From Antedon mediterranea (taxonomy: Eukaryota; Echinodermata; Crinoidea; Comatulida; Antedonidae), in NCBI RefSeq assembly GCF_964355755.1, contig NC_092672.1, positions 20,148,501 to 20,212,500 on the forward strand: 64,000 nt of DNA, given 5' to 3'. The notes below the pieces were generated by a model. The model made no database searches. It was not told the origin of the DNA and saw only the letters and a program-made list of their open reading frames with translations. Every line of letters starts with the position of its first letter. Position 1 is the stretch's first letter. Shown here in pieces: positions 35,692-46,528 of this stretch. The translations under genes were made by a program, and so were the position numbers.

Positions 35692-36951
35692 TCGATGCAA
35701 GTTGATTATTACATATTGAACTTAAATCATAAATTTTACTATGATGAAATCTTCACAAATTTTAAACAGTGTCATATTAGAAAAGTGCATACTTTCAAGT
35801 TTTATATATTAACATGTAAAGAAAAAAGATAAACGTTATGTTTATTGTTTTACTCTTTGAATATGTTATTGTTTGTTTGATGATAACAATTTCGAAAATT
35901 ATATTTAATATGCAAATAATGTAGCCACCAAACACGTTTTAACATTCGACACTATAATAAATCAGACCTATGATTCATACACTGCAAGAAAATAAAATAA
36001 AAAAAATGGGGGTAACCTTGCATTCTGATGAACTGTATCACTTTTAAAAGTAGACATATTTTGCAACATTTTCACAATCTGTTGACGTTTTCGTGCGCAA
36101 CCAGTCATGTTTAACGTGCTCGTAGAACGCCATTTCAAGTTGAAAAGTGAATAAGATAACGTAAAATTGTTAACCTAAGTTTGAAAAACACAATGCATGT
36201 AAAAGAAAAGCTTATACGCGTTCCCTGCGCCGTGCGCGCGTAAAAATGTGTGCACCAGTGGCAATTTTTAAACCCTTAAAATGACCTGAAACGTGCTCTA
36301 ATTTAATCAGAAATTGATTTGAAGCATTTTAAAATTTCAAACACCGTTTACGCACGCACTTTCTAATGTTACAAAATTCGGTAGGGATAAAAAAGTTAAC
36401 AATTAATGTAAAGCAAACGTGGCTGAAAATGACGTTCAAAAATATTTATCTGTTTCAAAGTTATGATCAATTTAAGATTTTCAGAAAATCGCGCGTAACT
36501 TACGATACGTGCCTCTGACAGCGTCCAAAAGCTTGGCTGCACATATTCAATTAAATGTCTATATGTTGACCAAGTTACAACATGTTATGTTAACGCGTTG
36601 CAGAGAAACAGCGTGTACAAATTTGGAGCATTTTAAAAATTTCAAACGCAATTTACGCGCAAACTTTCTAGTGTCCAAAAATGTTCTAAAGATTGAAAAA
36701 GTTAGCCATTGATGTGAAGAAAACGTGGTTGCAAGTTACGTTAAAAAATATTTATCGGTTTCGAAGTTATGATCAATTTAAGATTTTCAGAAAATCGCGC
36801 GTAACTTACGCTACGCGGCTCTGACAGCGTCCAAAAGCTTGGCTGCACATCTTCAATTAAATGTCTAAAGGTTTACCAAGTTACAACATGTTATGTTAAC
36901 ACGTTGCAGAGAAACGTCGCGTACAAAAGTGGCGGAAAGAAAGAAGAATAA
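35692..36951 (-). repeat. Array unit 1, minus, left-truncated with internal duplication
   Basis: First unit of the 17-kb array, in minus orientation. It has the AT-rich part with ACACTGCAAGAAAATAAAAT, the recurring-frame region and the ATCGCGCGTAACTTACG block. The last part, from about 36420 (CAAAAATATTTATC) through CTTGGCTGCACAT to GTTGCAGAGAAAC, is present twice before 36951, a local duplication of about 290 bp. The tRNA-like part is cut off at the array's left edge. Confidence 0.8.
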
Positions 36952-38022
36952 CTAGATTTAAACTCGTCACTTGAGGACGAGTTTGGTTATCCGCCAGCAA
37001 CAAAACGTATCTTGCGTATTCAAGTACTTCTAAGTTATGATTTTTCCAAAAAAAGTAGGCTATTCAAAAATAAAACTGCCCTTTCAAAAAACATTCCAAA
37101 AGATAGCCATTGATGTGAAGAAAACGTGGCTGAAAATTTCGTTAACAAATATTTATCGGTTTCGAAGTTATGACCGATTTAAGATTTTCAGAAAATCGCG
37201 CGTGACTTACGCTACGCGGATCTGACAGCGTCCAAAAGCTTGGCTGCACATCTTCAGTTAAATGTCTATATGTTGACCAAGTTACAACCTGTTATGTTAA
37301 CACGTTGCAGAGAAAGGCTGAACACAAAATCTGAGAAAAATAGAGCATATTTAAAAAACTCTTACAACTAGAACTTAAACTCGTCACTTGAGGACGAGTT
37401 TTGTTATCCGCCAGCAATAAAACGTATCTTGCGTATTCAAGTACTTCTAAGTTATGACTTTTCCAAAAAAAGTAGCCTATTCAAAATTAAAACTGCCCTT
37501 TAAGTGTAATAACCAAATAAATCCTTTTAATGAATTGTTTTCCCGTGATGGGATTCGAACCCGGTACCTCTGATACCAAAGTCGGTTGCACTACACATCG
37601 ATCCATATGAGCACCTGCTGAAGAAAATCCGAAGAAAGAGTCTTCGTTCATTCGGTATGTCGTGAACCCCCCTCGATGCAAGTTGATTATTGCATAATGA
37701 ACTTAAATCATAATTTTTACTATGATGAAAGCTTCACAAATTTTAAACAGTTACATATTATGAAAGTGCATACTTTCAAGTTTTATATATTAACATGTAA
37801 AGAAAAAAGATAAACGTTATGTTTTTTGTTTTGCTCTTTGAATAAGTTTATGTTTATTTGATGATAATTATTTCAAACATAACATTTAATATGCAAATAA
37901 TGTAGCCATCAAACACTTTTTAACATTCAAGACTATAATAAATCAGACCTATGATTCATACACTGCAAGAAAATAAAATAAAAAATAGGGGTAACCTTGC
38001 ATTCTGATGAACTGTATCATTT
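36952..38022 (-). repeat. Array units 2 and 3, minus, both partial
   Basis: CTAG at 36952 with its hairpin begins a short partial unit. A second CTAG and hairpin at 37368 begins a unit that contains the tRNA-like segment (about 37543-37610) and the AT-rich part, then stops at 38018-38025. There it joins a plus-oriented unit across the shared string CATTTTTA. Confidence 0.8.
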
Positions 38023-39479
38023 TTACGCGCGCACGACGCAGGGAACACGTATGAACATTTCTTTTGCACGTTTTGTGTTTTTAAATCTTCGGTTAACAAT
38101 TTTACGTTATTTTATTCACTTTTCAACTTGAAATGGCGTTCTACGAGCACGTTAAACATGACAGGTTGCGCACGAAAACGTCAACAAATTGTGAAAATGT
38201 TGCAAAATATGTCTACTTTTAAAAATGAAACAGTTCATCAGAATGCAAGGTTACCCCCATTTTTTATTTTATTTTCTTGCAGTGTATTAATCATAGGTCT
38301 AATTTATTATAGTCTTGAATGTTAAAAAGTGTTTGATAGCTACATTATTTGCATATTAAATGTAATTTTTGAAATAATTATCATCAAACTAACATAAACA
38401 TATTCAAAGAGCAAAACAATAAACATAACGCTTATCTTTTTTCTTTACATGTTAATATATAAAACTTGAAAGTATGCACTTTCATAATATGTAACTGTTT
38501 AAAATTTGTGAAGATTTCATCATAGTAAAAATTATGATTTAAGTTTGATATGTAATAATCAACTTGCATCGAGGGGGTTCACGACATACCGAATGAACGA
38601 GGCTCTTTCTTCGGATTTTCTTCAGCAGGTGCTCATATGTGACCTGCTCTGGCAAAGTGAAACATAAGTCGAAAATTTAAATTTTTCAGATTTGTATTCT
38701 ATCTGGTAGGAAATGTTATATCCTTTACAATGATACCAAACTTAATATTTAACATGAAGGGGATCTCGAGATATTGTACGTTAAGTCGAAGCATGTATAA
38801 AGAAATATACAAATAACAGTTTTGAGAAAATCATGATTGAATGTCAATGTTATTTTATAAAACAACAACACAAATTAATATTTGTTAATCTAATAGTGTA
38901 TACTTTCTAAGTATCACACATTCACATAATATGATACAATGAAATGTTTTTTGGTAGGATATTGATTACCGTGACAATGCATACAAAAAAATATTTCCAC
39001 ATTCTATGTTAAGTACATACTTGTGTTTCTTTTAAGCACTTGCTTAAAATAGTAAAAAAGGGGGTAAATTAATGTTTTTACACTTAAAAAACTGTATTAT
39101 TCTTTAAGAATTAATTAAATGTATATAATAAATTAAGTTATATAACATTAAATACCATTTCTTGAACTACTGGATTTAAGTACGTTCTTAAAAGTTACTT
39201 AAATAATTTAAATTTTAGTTGTGTAGTGCCTGCTGATTAGATAACAAATACAACTTAAATAACATTATGCGATTGATTTAATCAATTAAATAATGGATAT
39301 GTTTTAAGCACATACTAATGTATTAAGTTTGTTTTAAGCATTTACTTAAAATCGTGTAATGTTCATGAAATTATGTTGGTGTAAGTGCATAATAATAGCC
39401 TACAATAACATGAATTAATACAATACTTATTATGTAAAAACAATAAATATGGTAGGCCTATGTGATATGTAGGCAAATA

Positions 39480-39790
39480 AAAGTGCCACCTAGGCCTAGC
39501 CTACCTATCCTAGCTAGGCCTATTTGCCCTGCAACCTACCTAGCTAGCCTACCTAGGCCTAGCTAGTCTAGTCTAGACCTGCTAGGCCTACCCTAGGGCC
39601 TAGCTAGGCTAGGACAAGTAGGCCTAGAAGGACCCAGCCTGGAGTCCAAAAGGCTACTTAGTAGGCCTAGGCTAGTCACTACACTGGCTGTAATAATTTA
39701 ATATCATAGGTCCTTTGCTACTCTCATTATGTTTTTATTTTTTAGTCATTGTGTTTGGCCCAGGCCTAGGCCGGCCCTAGACTAGATCCA
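39480..39790. repeat. CTAGGCCTA-rich low-complexity block
   Basis: About 200-300 bases built largely from TAGGCCTA, GCTAGCC, CCTAGG and CTAGCTAG palindromic strings inside the TIR element. Shorter versions occur at 8965-9005, 14340 and 21290. Confidence 0.7.
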
Positions 39791-39845
39791 TCGATTATCT
39801 TAAATCTGAATTGTTTACACTCTCTTCTCCGCGTAAAAAGTAAAC

Positions 39846-39858
39846 AGGTCAAAGGTCA
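39846..39858 (+). promoter_or_regulatory. Perfect DR1 nuclear-receptor-type site
   Basis: AGGTCAAAGGTCA is two exact AGGTCA half-sites one base apart, the DR1 form bound by RXR/HNF4/COUP-type receptors in other animals. It lies inside the TIR element next to the CTAGGCCTA block. No promoter or transcript can be tied to it from sequence alone. Confidence 0.5.
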
Positions 39859-40597
39859 TTATAAGGATAAGCCAATTACAGTACTGTATTTCTACTACGC
39901 GCTAGCCATTACGTGGCGTATCCTTGACAACGGATTTCTGTTGTGTAAAAATCACGTCAGAGAAGCTTTTTACCTCCTCTAATTCCCGCTGAAGAAGCCA
40001 AAAATATTGAAAACCACTTGAAATACCCACTGAATATGGCTTATGAATATTTAAATTTTCAGACTCTACCATGTTTCTAAAGGTAGCTATACAAATATTT
40101 TCATAAACTGCACAGTTTTCTAACAGTGTTTCATGCACTTTATTTCATTTTTTTGCAACAAAATGAAATCAAGACAAAAAAGGTACTCATTAAAATCACT
40201 TATTTAGCCCTTTTATAAACTTAATTCACACAAAATGAAACTTGATCTTGATTCTTAAATAGTTGTAGATTCCAAAAAGGGGAAAACCCTATTTTCACCA
40301 AGATAGTGATTTTTAACTTACATAGTACTTCTATAGGTCAATACACTGAATAAAGATCAGCGAGTTATGTTTCACTATGCCAGAGCAGGTCACATATGGC
40401 TCGATGTGTAGTGCAACCGACTTTGGTATCAGAGGTACCGGATCGAATCCCATCACGGGAAAGCAATTAAATAAAAAGATTTGTTTGGTTAATACACTGA
40501 AAGGACAGTTTTAATTTTGAATAGGCTACTTTTTGGAAAAGTCACAACTGAAAAGTACTTGAATGCGCAAGATATGTTTTGTTGCGGGCGGATAACC

Positions 40598-40630
40598 AAA
40601 CTCGTCCTCAAGTGACGAGTTTAGATCTAG
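40598..40630 (+). repeat. Unit 3' hairpin and CTAG
   Basis: Stem AAACTCGTC / GACGAGTTT with loop CTCAAGT, then AGAT and CTAG followed by T. The same arrangement closes plus units at 42536-42568, 43798-43831, 45074-45106 and 46331-46364. In mirror form it opens minus units at 36952, 37368, 46529, 47790, 49050, 50313 and 51728. A palindrome a few bases before CTRR with T after it is the described form of Helitron 3' ends. Confidence 0.75.
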
Positions 40631-40636
40631 TTTATT

Positions 40637-40995
40637 GGTTATCCGCCTCAAGCGGATAAGCATTTGTTATTGTAGTGTTACTTTTTTTTTTTTGTTATCC
40701 GCCTCAAGCGGATAAGCCCTTTGAATTGTAGTGTTACTTTTTGGTTATCCGCCTCAAGCGGATAAGCCCTTGGAATTGTAGCGTTACTTTTTGGTTATCC
40801 GCCTCAAGGCGGATAAGCTCTTGGAATTGTAGTGTTTCTTTTTTTTATTGGTTATCCGCCTCAAGCGGATAAGCCCTTGGAATTGTAGTGTTACTTTTTG
40901 GTTATCCGCCTCAAGCGGATAAGCCCTTGGAATTGTAGTGTTACTTTTTGGTTATCCGCCTCAAGCGGATAAGCATTTGTTATTGTAGTGTTACT
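40637..40995 (+). repeat. Seven tandem hairpins, unit about 50-57 bp
   Basis: Stem TTATCCGC / GCGGATAA with loop CTCAA, followed by a spacer AGCCCTTGGAATTGTAGTGT and T-rich DNA, occurs seven times. One copy has an extra G at the end of the loop. The block sits directly after the CTAG of a unit. A single copy lies at the array's centre (46371) and three mirror copies at 51585-51727. Confidence 0.93.
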
Positions 40996-42568
40996 TTTTT
41001 TTTTTTTTTATTATTCTTCTTTCTTTCTCAGATTTTGTGCACGCGTTTTCTCTTGAACGTGTTAACATAACATTTTGTAACTTGGTCAACATATAGACAA
41101 TTAACTGAAGATGTACTGCCAAGCTTTTTGACAGTGTCAGATCCGCGTAGCGTAAGTTACGCGCGATTTTCTGAAAATCTTAAATCGGTCATAACTTCGA
41201 AACCAATAAATATTTTTTAACGAAATTTTCAGCCACGTTTTCTTCACATCAATGGCTAACTTTTGGAATGTTTAACAAATTTTTGGAGATTAGAAAGTTT
41301 TCGCGTAAATTGCGTTTGAAATATTTTACTCTTCTTATTTTGTGCACGCTGTTTCTCTTCAACGTGTAAACATAATATGTTGTAACTTGTTCAGCATTTA
41401 GACATTTTACTGAAGTTGTCCAGCCAAGCTTTTTGACGATGTCAGAGCCGCGTAGCGTAAGTTACGCGTGATTTTCTGAAAATCTTAAATTGGTTATAAC
41501 TTCGAAACAAATGAATATTTGTTAACGTCATTTTCAGCCACGTTTGCTTCTCATCAATAGTTAACTTTTTTAACGCTACCGCAATTTGTAACATTAGAAA
41601 GTGCGCGCGTAAATGGCGTTTGAAATTTTAAAATGCTTCAAATCAATTTCTGATTAAATTAGAGTACGATTCAGGTCATTTTAAGCGTTAAAAAAATTGC
41701 CACTGGTGCGCACATTTTTACGCGCGCATGGCGCAGGGAACACGTATGAACATTTCTTTTGCACGATTTGTGTTTTTAAATCTTCGGTTAACAATTTTAC
41801 GTTATTTTATTCACTTTTCAACTTGAAATGGCTTTCTACGAGCACGTTAAACATGACAGGTTGCGCACGAAAACGTCAACAAATTGTGAAAATGTTGCAA
41901 AATATGTCTACTTTTAAAAATGAAACAGTTCATCAGAATGCAAGGTTACCCCAATTTTTTATTTTATTTTCTTGCAGTGTATTAATCATAGGTCTAATTT
42001 ATTATAGTCTTGAATGTTAAAAAGTGTTTGATAGCTACATTATTTGCATATTAAATGTAATTTTTGAAATAATTATCATCAAACTAACATAAACATATTC
42101 AAAGAGTAAAACAATATACATAACGTTTATCTTTTTTCTTTACATGTTAATATATAAAACTTGAAAGTATGCACTTTCATAATATGTTACTGTTTAAAAT
42201 TTGTGAAGATTTCATCATAGTAAAAATTATGATTTAAGTTCGATATGTAATAATCAACTTGCATCGAGGGGGTTCACGACATACCGAATGAACGAGGACT
42301 CTTTCTTCGGATTTTCTTCAGCAGGTTCTCATATGGCTCGATGTGTAGTGCAACCGACTTTGGTATCAGAGGTACCGGGATCGAATCCCATCGCGGGAAA
42401 GCAATTAAATAAAAAGATTTGTTTGGTTAATACACTGAAAGGGCAGTTTTAATTTTGAATAGGCTACTTTTTGGAAAAGTCACAACTGAAAAGTACTTGA
42501 ATGCGCAAGATATGTTTTGTTGCGGGCGGATAACCAAACTCGTCCTCAAGTGACGAGTTTAGATCTAG
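40996..42568 (+). repeat. Array unit 5, plus, with internal duplication
   Basis: Begins near TTATTATTCTTC after the hairpin block. The 5' part with GAGCCGCGTAGCGTAAG / GATCCGCGTAGCG occurs twice (about 41050-41330 and 41340-41640). The rest is a standard unit: the recurring frame at 41697-42020, AT-rich part, tRNA-like segment near 42333-42400, hairpin and CTAG at 42565. Confidence 0.88.
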
Positions 42569-43831
42569 TTTTTTATTATTCTTCTCGATTTCCGCCGATT
42601 TTTGTGTTCAGCTTTTCTCTGCAACCTGATAACATAACATGTTGTAACTTGGTAAACATTTAGACATTTAGCTGAAGATGTGCAGCCAAGCTTTTGGACA
42701 CTGGCAGAGCCGCGTAGCGTAAGTTACGTGCGATTTTCAGAAAATCTTAAATTGATCATAACTTCAAAAACGATAAATATTTTTTAACGTCATTTTCAGC
42801 CACGTTTGCTTCACATCAATTGCTAACTTTTTTATCGCTACCGAAAGTCGAAACATTGGAAAGTGCGCGCGTAAACGGCTTTTGAAATTTTAAAATGCTC
42901 CAAATCAATTTCTGATTAAATTAGAGCACGATTCAGGTCATTTTAAGCGTTTGAAAAATTGCCACCAGGTGCGCACATTTTTACGCGCGCACGGTGCAGG
43001 AAACACGTATGAGCATTTCTTTTGCACGATTTGTGTTTTTCAATCTTCGGTTAACAATTTTACGTTATTTTATTCACTTTTCAACTTGAAATGGCGTTCT
43101 ACGAGCACGTTAAACATGACTGGTTGCGCACGTAAAATGTTAAAAAATTGTGAAAATGTTGCAAAATATGTATACTTTTAAAAATGATACAGTTCATCAG
43201 AATGCAAGGTTACCCCCATTTTTTATTTTATTTTCTTGCAGTGTATGAATTGTAGGTCTGATTTATTATAGTGTTGAATGTTAAAACGTGTTTAATGGCT
43301 ACATTATTTGCATATTAAATATAATTTTTGAAATTTTTATCATCAAACAAACATAAACGTTTTCAAGGAGCAAAACAATAAATATAACGTTTATCTTTTT
43401 ACTTCACATGTTAATATATACAACTTAAAAGTATGCACTTTCATAATATGTCACTGTTTAACATTTTTGAAGATTTCATCATAGTAAAAATTATGATTTA
43501 GTTTGCTAAGTAATAATCTATTTGCATCGAGTGGTTCACGACATACCGAATGAACGTGTAAACTTTCTTCGGATTTCCTTCGGCAGGTGCTCATATGGCT
43601 CGATGTGTAGTGCAACCGACTTTGGTATCAGAGGTACCGGGATCGAATCTCGTCACGGGAAACCAATTAAATAAAAGGATTTATATGGTTATTACAATGA
43701 AAGGGCAGTTTTAATTTCGAATAGGCTACTTTTTGGAAAAGTAATGATTGAAAAGTACTTGAATGCGCAAGATACGTTTTTTTGCGGGCGGATAACCAAA
43801 CTCGTCCTCAAGTGACGAGTTTAAGTTCTAG
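42569..43831 (+). repeat. Array unit 6, plus, 1263 bp
   Basis: Complete unit: 5' part with TTTCCGCCGATTTTTGTG and CTGGCAGAGCCGCGTAGCG, recurring frame at 42951-43181, CTTGCAGTGTATGAA, AT-rich part, ATACCGAATGAACG, tRNA-like segment near 43595-43660, then hairpin and CTAG. Confidence 0.92.
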
Positions 43832-45106
43832 TTTTTTATTATTCTTCTCTATTTCCGCCGATTTTTGTGTTCAGCTTTTCTCTGCAACCTGTTAACATAA
43901 CATGTTGTAACTTGGTAAACATTTAGACATTTAGCTGAAGATGTGCAGCCAAGCTTTTGGACGCTGGCAGAGCCGCGTAGCGTAAGTTTCGCGCGATTTT
44001 CAGAAAATCTTAAATTGATCATAACTTCGAAAACGATAAATATTTTTTAACGTCATTTTCAACCACGTTTGCTTCACATCAATTGCTAACTTTTTTATCG
44101 CTACCGAAAGTTGAAACATTGGAAAGTGCGCGCGTAAACGGCTTTTGGAATTTTAAAATGCTCCAAATCAATTTCTGATTAAATTAGAGCACGATTCAGG
44201 TCATTTTAAGGGTTTGAAAAATTGCCACCAGGTGCGCACATTTTTACGCGCGCACGGCGCAGGAATCACGTATGAGCATTTCTTTTGCACGATTTGTGTT
44301 TTTCAATCTTCGGTTAACAATTTTACGTTATTTTATTCACTTTTCAACTTCAAATGGCGTTCTACGATCACGTTAAACATGACTGGTTGCGCACGGAAAA
44401 TGTTAAACAATTGTGAAAATGTTGCAAAATATGTATACTTTTAAAAATGATACAGTTCATCAGAATGCAAGGTTACCCCTATTTTTTATTTTATTTTCTT
44501 GCAGTGTATGAATCATAGGTCTGATTTATTATAGTGTTGAATGTTAAAACGTGTTTGATGGCTACATTATTTGCAAATTAAATATAATTTTTGAAATTTT
44601 TATCATCAAACAAACAATAAAATTTTCAAAGAGCAAAACAATAAACATAACGTTTATCTTTTTTCTTCACATGTTAATATATAAACCTTAAAAGTATGCA
44701 CTTTCATAATATGTCACTGTTTAAAATGTGTGTAGATTTCATCATAGTGAAAATTATGATTTAGTTTGGTAAGTAATAATCTGTTTGCATCGAGTGGTTA
44801 ACGACATACCGAATGGACGAGTTAACTTTCTTCGGATTCTCTTCAGCAGGTGCTCATATGGCTCGATGTGTAGTGCCACCGACTTTTGTATCAGAGGTAC
44901 CGGGATCGAATCCCATCACGGGAAAGTAATTAGACAACAGGATTTAAATGGTTATTACACTGAAAGGGCAGTTTTACTCTTGAATAGGCTACTTTTTTTG
45001 GAAAAGTCATAGAAGTGAGAGAAGTGAGAAGTACTTTAATACGCAAGATACGTTTTGTTGCGGGCGGATAACCAAACTCGTCCTCAAGTGACGAGTTCAA
45101 ATCTAG
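43832..45106 (+). repeat. Array unit 7, plus, 1275 bp
   Basis: Complete unit, very close to unit 6. Recurring frame at 44214-44444; tRNA-like segment near 44858-44925; hairpin 45074-45098 and CTAG 45103-45106. Confidence 0.92.
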
Positions 45107-46364
45107 TTATTCTTCCATATTTCCGCCACTTTTTGTGTTCAACTTTTCTCTGCATCGTGTTAACATAACATGTTGTAACTTTGTAAACATTTCGACATTT
45201 AAATGAATTTGTGCAGCGAAGCTTTTGAACGCTGTCAGATCCGCATAGCGTAAGTTACGCGTGAATTTCTGAAAATCTTAAGTTGATCATAACTTCGAAA
45301 CAAATAAATATTTTTTAACGTAATTTCCAGCCACGTTTGCTTTACATCAATTGCTAACTTTTTTATCGCTACCGACATTTGTAACATTGGCAAGTGTGCG
45401 CGTAAACGGCTTTTGAAATTTTAAAATGCTCCAAATCAATTTCTGATTAAATTAGAACACGATTCAGGTCATTTTAAGGGTTTGAAAAATTGCCACCAGG
45501 TGCGCACATTTTTACGTGCGCACGGCGCAGGGAACACGTATGAGCATTTCTTTTGCGCGAGTTGTGTTTTTCAATCTTCGGTTAACAATTTAACGTTATT
45601 TTAATCACAATTCAACTTGAAATGACGTTCTACGAGCACGTTAAACATGACTGGTTGCGCACGTAAAATGTTAAAAAAATTGGAAAATGTTGCAAAATAT
45701 GTATACTTTTAAAAATGATACAGTTCATCAGAATGCAAGGTTACCCCCATTTTTTTTTTTATTTTCTTGCAGTGTATGAATCATAGGTCTGATTTATTAT
45801 AATGTTGAATGTTAAAACGTGTTTGGTGGCTACATTATTTGCATATTAAATATAATTTTTGAAATTTTTATCATCAAACAAACATTAACTTTTTCAAAGA
45901 GCAAAACAATAAACATAACGTTTATCTTTTTTCTTCACATGTTAATATATAAAACTTAAAAGTATGCATTTTTATAATATGTCACTTTTTAAAATTTGTG
46001 AAGATTTCATCATAGTGAAAATTATGATTTAGTTTGATAAGTAATAATCTATTTGCATCGAGTGGTTCACGACATACCGAACGAACGAGTAAACTTTCGT
46101 CGGATTTTCTTCAGCAGGTGCTCATATGGCTCGATGTGTAGTGCAACCGACTGTGGTATCAGAGGTACCGGGTTCGAATCCCATCACGGGAAAGTAATTA
46201 AAGAACAGGATTTAAATGGTTATTACACTGAAAGGGCAGTTTTATTTTTGAATAGGCTACTTTTTTTGGAAAAGTCATAACTGAGAAGTACTTGAATACG
46301 CAAGATACGTTTTGTTGCGGGCGGATAACCAAACTCGTCCTCAAGTGACGAGTTTAAGATCTAG
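45107..46364 (+). repeat. Array unit 8, plus, 1258 bp
   Basis: Complete unit. Its 5' part has the CTGTCAGATCCGC variant rather than CTGGCAGAGCC. The recurring frame is disrupted. The tRNA-like segment near 46125-46192 has the best B box of the plus units. Hairpin 46331-46355 and CTAG 46361-46364. Confidence 0.92.
46127..46192 (+). other. tRNA-like segment with A and B boxes (SINE-like head)
   Basis: TGGCTCGATGTG fits 10 of 12 positions of the Pol III A box TRGCNNARYNGG, and GGTTCGAATCC 43 bases later is a perfect B box. The T-loop TTCGAAT is flanked by only three good pairs and no acceptor stem forms, so this is not a tRNA gene but a tRNA-derived, SINE-like promoter. The same segment is in all full units; most plus copies have GGATCGAATCC, one base off. 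Confidence 0.65.
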
Positions 46365-46528
46365 TTTTATTGGTTATCCGCCTCAAGCGGATAACCTTTG
46401 TTATTGTAGTGTTACTTTGTAGTCAACTTCAGTTAAATGTCTAAATGTTTACAAAGTTACAACATGTTATGTTAACACGTTGCAGAGAAAAGTTGAACAC
46501 AAAAAGTGGCGGAAATATGGAAGAATAA
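46365..46528. repeat. Centre of the large palindrome
   Basis: After the last plus CTAG there is one TTATCCGC / GCGGATAA hairpin (about 46371-46395) and its spacer to about 46424. From about 46427 the sequence is a minus-oriented 5' part (CAGTTAAATGTCTAAATG to GGCGGAAATATGG). Units to the left run plus and units to the right run minus. Confidence 0.85.

Larger units (their letters stand above)
38640..40392. mobile_element. 1.75-kb TIR element inserted in an array unit
   Basis: Left end TGACCTGCTCTGGCAAAGTG and right end CACTATGCCAGAGCAGGTCA are inverted repeats of about 28 bp. The inserted-into sequence is GCTCATATGGCTCG in other units, so the CATATG on each side marks the target. Because CATATG is itself a palindrome the duplication could be TA, ATAT or CATATG. 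The 78-codon minus-strand frame at 39902-40138 (starts MHETLLENCAVYENICIATF) has protein-like composition but I recognise no transposase. The middle holds a CTAGGCCTA-rich block. Confidence 0.8.
38023..40630 (+). repeat. Array unit 4, plus, interrupted by a TIR element
   Basis: Plus orientation starts at ACGCGCGCACGACGCAGG, mid-unit. The recurring frame is here at 38128-38325. The unit is split at GCTCATATG (38639) by the 1.75-kb TIR element and resumes at CATATGGCTCGATG (about 40393), followed by the tRNA-like segment, the hairpin (40598-40622) and CTAG (40627-40630). Confidence 0.85.

Noticed and set aside
44785-46280. 75-codon plus-strand frames starting MHRVV in units 7 and 8
   Set aside because: They run through the tRNA-like segment and exist only where no stop happens to fall; absent or broken in other units.
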